From: Crocinitomicaceae bacterium | Lineage (GTDB): Bacteria; Bacteroidota; Bacteroidia; Flavobacteriales_D; Sanyastnellaceae | Direction of reading: 5' to 3' | DNA length: 13,087 nucleotides | Assembly: GCA_002729115.1 (NCBI GenBank) | Contig: PBWG01000141.1 | Span: forward strand, 1-13,087 | Shown here: positions 8,843 through 13,087 of the stretch, one piece after another | Numbering within the stretch: position 1 is the stretch's first letter | Layout of the letters: each line of letters opens with the position of its first letter | Position numbers and translations under genes: made by a program | Notes under the pieces: model-generated | What the model saw: only the letters and a program-made list of their open reading frames with translations | Database searches by the model: none | Told to the model about the DNA's origin: nothing

Positions 8843-8866
8843 GCATTCACATCCCATTGTGAATGC
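8843..8866 (+). terminator. Stem-loop after topA, possible terminator
   Basis: Seen directly: perfect 9-bp arms GCATTCACA and TGTGAATGC with a 6-base loop, starting 16 bases after the topA stop and ending 23 bases before the next gene. The position suits a terminator or processing site between the two genes. The bases after the stem read TTGACACAG, so the T-run of a classical intrinsic terminator is missing. The stem is also only about 44% GC. It could instead be an mRNA-stabilising end or an operator. Confidence 0.45.
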
Positions 8867-8888
8867 TTGACACAGAGGTCCTGCAGTC

Positions 8889-10091
8889 ATGGCCGTTCAA
8901 GAGAGACCTTGCAGCACCATGCAAGACGGCTTTCTCGACGTGTTCGAGCCGGTCAATGTTCCCGACTTCTCCAATGCCGAGGGGGTGGCGCGCATTGCCG
9001 ATCGAATCGAAGCACACAGGTTTGACGCCCGCCCCATGCTCGAGGGCGCGAGGGTGGCCATCTTCGGCGTCAACGACGGACGCAGATCCGGAGACAACGA
9101 AGGTTGCGCTGCTGCGCCCGACGCCATTCGAGAATGGTTTTACCAACTTGTCCCACACAGTGCTTGGAAGCCCACGGTTGACTTGGGCAACATCCGAGCT
9201 GGGGCTGAAGAGGCGGACACTTACGCCGCTGTGCATTCCGTCGTCGCGGAATTGGTTCAAATGGGCATCGTCCCCATCGTCTTGGGAGGCGGGCACGACT
9301 TGACCATCCCCCTCTACCGCGCGCTCGAGTCCGTCGGGCGCCCCATGAATGTGGTCACCGTCGATCCTCGCCTTGACTTCGGAGGAGACCCGGAGGTGGT
9401 CAGCGCCCGAAACTTCATGAACGAGGTGGTGATGCACGAGCCCAATTACCTGTTTGACTACAGCAACCTGGGTCACCAAGGCTACCTCACGGATCCGGAC
9501 ACGCTGGAACTCCTGGAGCGGCTGCAATTCGAAGCCACCCGACTCGGCAGCATGCTTCACCACATGCCGTCGGTGGAACCCACGGTGCGCAACGCCGACC
9601 TCGTCAGCATTGACATGGCGTCGGTTCGTGCGGGCGATCACCCGGCCTCAAGCCACGCAGGACCCAATGGAATGACCGCTGAGCACCTCTGTCAACTGGC
9701 GCGGTACGTCGGCATGAGTGACCGGTTGCTCGCCCTCGGATTTTTCGAGCACAACCCCGACTTGGACGACCGCAGCCGCGGGGCCCAACTGGTGGCGCAA
9801 GGCGTCTGGCACGCTTTGGACGGCGTGTTCAACCAAAAAGGCGACCACCCCAAATCCTCCACAGAGGATTACTTGCGCTACGTCGTGGACCTTCCAGGCA
9901 AGGCCCATGAAATCGTGTTCTACAAGAGCCCCAAGAGCGATCGGTGGTGGATGGACGTCCCGGTGCCGTCAACAGGAAAAAATCGCGTCCCTGGCAGCCT
10001 GCTCACCCCGTGCTCGTACGAAGAGTACGTCGAAGCGTCCAACGGTAACCTTCCCGACCGATGGTGGCGAACCTATCAAAAGCTGGCATGA
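8889..10091 (+). CDS. Arginase/formimidoylglutamase-fold protein with a degenerate metal site
   Basis: Members of this ureohydrolase fold cleave guanidino or formimino groups with two manganese ions. The 400-residue product aligns by motifs: GGGHD with His136 (arginase His101), VDPRLD with Asp159 and Asp163 (Asp124, Asp128), SIDMAS with Asp242 (Asp232), and FFEHNP with Glu287 (Glu277). Two ligands are replaced: the His of DxHxD is Arg161 and the second Asp of DxD is Ala244. Those two residues uniquely hold the second manganese, so a normal binuclear centre is unlikely. A C-terminal region of about 60 residues with VFYKSPKSDRWWMDVP and PDRWWRTYQ is beyond the usual fold and resembles a Bacteroidota subgroup usually annotated formimidoylglutamase. 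The start may be 8889 or the ATG at 8919. It lies between topA and a type IX secretion gene; its substrate, if any, is unknown, so I give no symbol. Confidence 0.85.
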   Translation: MAVQERPCSTMQDGFLDVFEPVNVPDFSNAEGVARIADRIEAHRFDARPMLEGARVAIFGVNDGRRSGDNEGCAAAPDAIREWFYQLVPHSAWKPTVDLGNIRAGAEEADTYAAVHSVVAELVQMGIVPIVLGGGHDLTIPLYRALESVGRPMNVVTVDPRLDFGGDPEVVSARNFMNEVVMHEPNYLFDYSNLGHQGYLTDPDTLELLERLQFEATRLGSMLHHMPSVEPTVRNADLVSIDMASVRAGDHPASSHAGPNGMTAEHLCQLARYVGMSDRLLALGFFEHNPDLDDRSRGAQLVAQGVWHALDGVFNQKGDHPKSSTEDYLRYVVDLPGKAHEIVFYKSPKSDRWWMDVPVPSTGKNRVPGSLLTPCSYEEYVEASNGNLPDRWWRTYQKLA

Positions 10092-10162
10092 CCATGGTCT
10101 TGACATCGCTCTTGCGCACGCAGCGCAACGCCTGGAAGGCGCACTCGCATTGGGAAAATCCC

Positions 10163-10192
10163 TATATTAGCGAACCTCCACACTGTCGTGTG
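10163..10192 (+). promoter_or_regulatory. Candidate promoter and leader hairpin before the PorP-like gene
   Basis: TATATTAG at 10163-10170 matches the Bacteroidota -7 consensus TAnnTTTG except for one base. It is directly preceded by the short palindrome GGGA-AAA-TCCC and followed by a small hairpin CACAC-TGTC-GTGTG at 10179-10192. It would start a leader of about 50 bases before the ATG at 10226. No convincing -33 element is seen. The 134-bp gap to the upstream gene, the largest on the plus strand, supports a separate promoter for the secretion genes here. Confidence 0.35.
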
Positions 10193-10214
10193 ATAGCGCA
10201 ACCTGCTGAAAATC

Positions 10215-10220
10215 AAAGGA
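10215..10220 (+). promoter_or_regulatory. Shine-Dalgarno-like site that fixes the PorP-like start
   Basis: AAAGGA lies 5 bases before the ATG at 10226. Most genes in this window lack any such site, as is common in Bacteroidota, so this one stands out. It supports the 10226 start, as does the clean signal peptide that this start produces. Confidence 0.5.
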
Positions 10221-10225
10221 ATAAC

Positions 10226-11188
10226 ATGATTCGCAACCTTGCAGTCGTCATGGCTTTTGCCCTGCTCTTCACCGTGCAGGCCTCGGCCCAACAGGATCCG
10301 CAGTTGACCCAGTGGTTCAACGACCCCGCCGCCTTCAACATTGGTGCGGCAGGTGAAACCGAATTGACCCACGTCAACGCCTGGTACCGCAACCAATGGA
10401 TGGGCGTCAACGGCGCTCCCGTGACCACCATGTTGAACCTGCACACCAAAGTGGACTTCGTTCCTGGAGCGCTCGGCGTTCAGTTGTACCAGGACGAAAT
10501 CGGCCAGGAAAGCAACACCATGGTCAAGTTGGGTTACGCGTACCACTTGTCTCCTTTGAGCAACGGCGCCCACGTTGGCATTGGACTGAACGTGTCCCTG
10601 TTCAGCAAGAGCTTTGATGCGAACTGGATTGCCGTGGACGGCGTGGCCAACGACCCTGCCATTCCAGACGGAGGCGCATCGGGCACGTCGACCGACGTGG
10701 ACTTCGGCATCTTCATGCGGAAAGGCAAAGAATACTACGCCGGCATCTCCGCCACCCACTTGGCTGAAGTTCAGATGTCTTCGTTGAGCATTGTGCCCAC
10801 ACGTCACTACTACTTCATGGGTGGATACAACTACCCCTTGAGTGGAGATGACTTGGTGTTGCGCTCCAACGTGCTGGCCAAAACCGACCTGAATGCCACT
10901 GCGATTGACCTGAATGTCAATGTGCTTTACAACGACTTCGTTTGGGGCGGCTTGAGCTACCGGCACGGCGACGCCATTGCCCCCATGGCCGGCATCCAGC
11001 ACAGCGTGTCCAAAAAGGAAGGCATCACTGAGAGCACCCAAGTGTTCAAATTGGGCTACTCCTTCGACGCAACCACGAGCGAACTCCGCACGTACAGCAC
11101 AGGGTCCCATGAATTGTTCTTGTCGTACTGCTTCAAGTTCATCACGACCCCTGTCATCAACAAATACGCCAACCCACGCTTCTTGTAA
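10226..11188 (+). CDS. porP: PorP/SprF-family outer-membrane protein of type IX secretion
   Basis: PorP/SprF proteins are outer-membrane beta-barrel-type proteins tied to type IX secretion, in some cases linking surface or peptidoglycan-binding partners to the machinery. The 320-residue product has a signal peptide (hydrophobic 5-18, cleavage after ASA at 19-21). The mature start QQDPQLTQWFNDPAAFNIGAAG is followed at about residue 52 by WYRNQWMGVNGAPVT; both are hallmark family motifs. The remainder alternates aromatic and polar residues in short strands (for example LGVQLYQDEIG, HVGIGLNVSLFSK, YYAGISATHL, FKLGYSF) and ends in a strand with Phe and Leu near the C-terminus. An in-frame ATG at 10061 would overlap the previous gene and lose the signal peptide. 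It lies 64 bp ahead of gldK, matching the porP-porK-porL order known from Porphyromonas gingivalis. Because genomes carry many PorP/SprF paralogues, the symbol rests on this context. Confidence 0.88.
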   Translation: MIRNLAVVMAFALLFTVQASAQQDPQLTQWFNDPAAFNIGAAGETELTHVNAWYRNQWMGVNGAPVTTMLNLHTKVDFVPGALGVQLYQDEIGQESNTMVKLGYAYHLSPLSNGAHVGIGLNVSLFSKSFDANWIAVDGVANDPAIPDGGASGTSTDVDFGIFMRKGKEYYAGISATHLAEVQMSSLSIVPTRHYYFMGGYNYPLSGDDLVLRSNVLAKTDLNATAIDLNVNVLYNDFVWGGLSYRHGDAIAPMAGIQHSVSKKEGITESTQVFKLGYSFDATTSELRTYSTGSHELFLSYCFKFITTPVINKYANPRFL

Positions 11189-11252
11189 GGACACACGAAA
11201 CCATGTCCTTGAAGCGTTGTTGTCTTCCTAACCTCTGCAAGAAATACAATCC

Positions 11253-12620
11253 ATGAAAAAGCTCCTGATGATCCTGTTGGCACCCGTCATGTTGTCGGCG
11301 TGCTACATGGGGCCCCAGGGCGAATTGGTCGGCGTTCAAAAGCGCCAATACTGGGACCAATCGAACCCCTACGGGATGAATTACATCCACTTCGGCTCCT
11401 ACACCATGGGACCGAGTGACCAAGATGTCCCCTTCGCCTTGAACACGCGCTCCAAGACGGTGACCATTCCTCCGTTCTACATGGACGTGCACGAAATCTC
11501 CAACAACGAATACCGGCAGTTCGTCCACTACGTGCGAGACTCGCTGTTTCTCCAGACGTTGGCAGACAACGACGACGACCGCTACTTCGTGGCTGAAAAC
11601 GCCAAGGGCCAAGAACTCGACCGCTTCATTGACAAGGGCTTCTTGCTCAACTGGGAAGAGCCCGTGGATTGGGAAGATGAAGACGTGTTCGATTTGTTGT
11701 ACGACGAGTTCTACCTCCAAGGGTCAGACCAATTCTACAACCGCCGTGAACTGGACACGCGGAAACTCAACTACCGCTACTACTGGGTGAACTTGGACGC
11801 CGCTGCCCAAAAGAGCGGCCGCGACGAGGAATACGGGCAGGTGAACGAGCTCAACCAGCTCCACTCGACCCGCCGTCACAGCGACCGTGCCCAATTTGTC
11901 GTGGAAGAGATCATCAACATCTACCCCGACACCTTGGTGTGGATCCACGACGCGACGTATGCGTACAACGAGCCATACGCGGAGATGTACTTCTGGCACC
12001 CCGCCTTCGACGACTACCCGGTGGTGGGCGTGACCTGGGGACAAGCCAAGGCGTTCAACGCTTGGAGGACCCAAATCATGAACGAGTGGAAGCAGAAGAA
12101 CAACGAGACGTTCGTGCAGCGCTTCCGCCTCCCTTCTGAGGCAGAGTGGGAATACGCCGCCCGTGGAGGTCGCAACCTCGCGCCGTTCCCATGGGGTGGC
12201 CCGTACGCGCGGAACCCCCAAGGCTGTGTCTTGGCCAACTTCAAACCCATGCGTGGGGACTACGTGGAGGACGCCAACGCCTACACTGCACCTGTGGAAT
12301 CCTACAGCCCCAACGATTACGGGTTGTACAACATGAGTGGCAACGTGGCGGAGTGGACCAACACCGCCTTCGACGAGACCGTGTACGACTTCTCGTGGGA
12401 TTTGGCGCCAGAATACGCGTACCACGCCAAGGTGGACGACCCTCCTGCCCTCAAGCGGAAGGTGATTCGCGGCGGCTCATGGAAAGACATCGGATACTAC
12501 TGCCAGACTGGAACCCGCGCCTTTGAGTACAGCGACACCGCGAAAGCTTACATCGGCTTCCGCTCCGTCATGTCGTACCTCGGACGTGGCAAATCAGGCT
12601 TGCCTGAAGAATGGAATTGA
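11253..12620 (+). CDS. gldK: GldK (PorK) lipoprotein of the type IX secretion/gliding machinery
   Basis: GldK/PorK is an outer-membrane lipoprotein that, with GldN/PorN, forms the large periplasmic ring of the type IX secretion system. The 455-residue product starts MKKLLMILLAPVMLSACYMG: a short signal peptide with lipobox LSAC and lipidated Cys17. The rest has the formylglycine-generating-enzyme-like (FGE-sulfatase) fold: FYMDVHEISNNEYRQFVHYV near the N-terminus, then YPVVGVTWGQAKAFNAW, RLPSEAEWEYAARGG, YGLYNMSGNVAEWT and VIRGGSWKDIGYYCQTGTR near the C-terminus. A long acidic insert (about residues 100-235) splits the fold, as I expect for GldK. Only one Cys (417) lies near the FGE active-site segment, consistent with a structural role. 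It is followed after 91 bp by gldL, which separates it from the related GldJ. No Shine-Dalgarno is visible. Confidence 0.95.
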   Translation: MKKLLMILLAPVMLSACYMGPQGELVGVQKRQYWDQSNPYGMNYIHFGSYTMGPSDQDVPFALNTRSKTVTIPPFYMDVHEISNNEYRQFVHYVRDSLFLQTLADNDDDRYFVAENAKGQELDRFIDKGFLLNWEEPVDWEDEDVFDLLYDEFYLQGSDQFYNRRELDTRKLNYRYYWVNLDAAAQKSGRDEEYGQVNELNQLHSTRRHSDRAQFVVEEIINIYPDTLVWIHDATYAYNEPYAEMYFWHPAFDDYPVVGVTWGQAKAFNAWRTQIMNEWKQKNNETFVQRFRLPSEAEWEYAARGGRNLAPFPWGGPYARNPQGCVLANFKPMRGDYVEDANAYTAPVESYSPNDYGLYNMSGNVAEWTNTAFDETVYDFSWDLAPEYAYHAKVDDPPALKRKVIRGGSWKDIGYYCQTGTRAFEYSDTAKAYIGFRSVMSYLGRGKSGLPEEWN

Positions 12621-12711
12621 CCTCTTGTGCGTCCTGAAACCGCGCACTTCACAACAAACACAACCTGCACAGCGTTAAGCTGACATTGAAACCAACCCAA
12701 AAACCGCAACC

Positions 12712-13087
12712 ATGAAACCAGGAAGCAAGCAGTGGAAAAACTTTATGGCCAAGCTCTACGGATGGGGCGCCGCCATCGTGATCATCGGAGCCCTCTTCAA
12801 AATCCAACACTGGGAAGGCGCTTCCTTGATGCTGATTTTGGGCTTGGGCACAGAAGCCTTCATCTTCTTCATGTCTGCGTTCGAAAAGCCGCACGAAGAA
12901 CCCGATTGGTCGTTGGTTTACCCACAGCTCGCCACTGGCGAAGGGGCTGAAAAGACCCCCACCCAACAGTTGGACAACATGTTGGCCGACGCCAACATCG
13001 ACGCCACCATAATTGAGAAGTTGGGCGACGGCATGCGCCACTTGGGTGAGCAGGCCACCAAAATGGGTGAAGTGGCAGACGCTTCCG
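12712..13087 (+). CDS. gldL: GldL (PorL) motor protein, 3' end outside the window
   Basis: GldL, with GldM, forms the inner-membrane proton-driven motor that powers type IX secretion and gliding. The first 125 residues are visible. They start MKPGSKQWKNFMAKLYGWGA and show two membrane helices: about 15-31 (GWGAAIVIIGALFKIQHW, the family signature) and about 38-55 (LMLILGLGTEAFIFFMSAF). Glu48 in the second helix corresponds to the conserved membrane Glu proposed to take part in proton flow (Glu49 in the Flavobacterium johnsoniae protein, from memory). A cytoplasmic region with PDWSLVYPQL and a helical stretch (LDNMLADANIDATIIEKLGD) follows. The reading frame is open to the window edge; gldM and gldN are expected next. 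The short 91-bp gap to gldK, with no clear promoter, suggests one operon. Confidence 0.95.
   Translation, partial: MKPGSKQWKNFMAKLYGWGAAIVIIGALFKIQHWEGASLMLILGLGTEAFIFFMSAFEKPHEEPDWSLVYPQLATGEGAEKTPTQQLDNMLADANIDATIIEKLGDGMRHLGEQATKMGEVADAS

Noticed and set aside
8867..8872. TTGACA, a classical sigma-70 -35 hexamer
   Set aside because: Bacteroidota use a different consensus, and there is no TATAAT-like element at the right distance downstream.
10061..10225. Upstream in-frame start for the PorP-like gene
   Set aside because: It would overlap the preceding gene and bury the signal peptide; the ATG at 10226 has a Shine-Dalgarno-like site and a clean signal peptide.
10076..11194. 372-codon minus-strand open frame opposite the PorP-like gene
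   Set aside because: The plus-strand protein has a signal peptide and family motifs; the antisense product has neither.

Overview
This is a GC-rich stretch of core chromosome from a member of Bacteroidota. The evidence is the gldK-gldL pair preceded by a PorP/SprF-family gene (type IX secretion), an LptE lipoprotein of Bacteroidota type, a near-perfect Bacteroidota promoter box (TAnnTTTG form) in front of miaB, and almost no Shine-Dalgarno sequences. The order miaB - sigma-54 activator - lptE - TPR-like gene - secG - groES - groEL is one I recall from Flavobacteriia, so a high-GC Flavobacteriales-type organism is the best guess; this comes from gene content, not from a database search.

Layout. 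Positions 1-6378 read leftward (minus strand). Starting at 6378 the order is miaB, a sigma-54 AAA+ activator without a receiver domain, lptE, a TPR-like protein of unknown function, secG, then after a 199-bp gap groES and groEL (groEL runs off the left edge). Spacing from miaB to secG is 5 bp, a 4-bp overlap, 6 bp and 10 bp, so these five genes look like one transcript. The gap before groES holds a perfect 13-bp inverted repeat, and groESL probably has its own control.

From 6379 to 6508 lies a divergent intergenic region with a -7 box for miaB, a weaker one for topA, and a 14-bp palindrome. Positions 6509-13087 read rightward: topA, an arginase/formimidoylglutamase-fold protein that has lost two metal ligands, a PorP/SprF-family outer-membrane protein, gldK, and the start of gldL (cut by the right edge). 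The last three match the porP-porK-porL order of the type IX secretion/gliding machinery: PorP-like protein and GldK lipoprotein on the outer-membrane side, GldL as part of the inner-membrane proton-driven motor.

No gene-free stretch exceeds 300 bases; the longest are 1813-2011, 10092-10225 and 6379-6508. I see no RNA genes, CRISPR arrays, mobile elements or signs of recent transfer. Most of the window is conserved housekeeping DNA. The points worth following are the degenerate arginase active site, the inverted repeat before groES, and the apparently leaderless miaB promoter.
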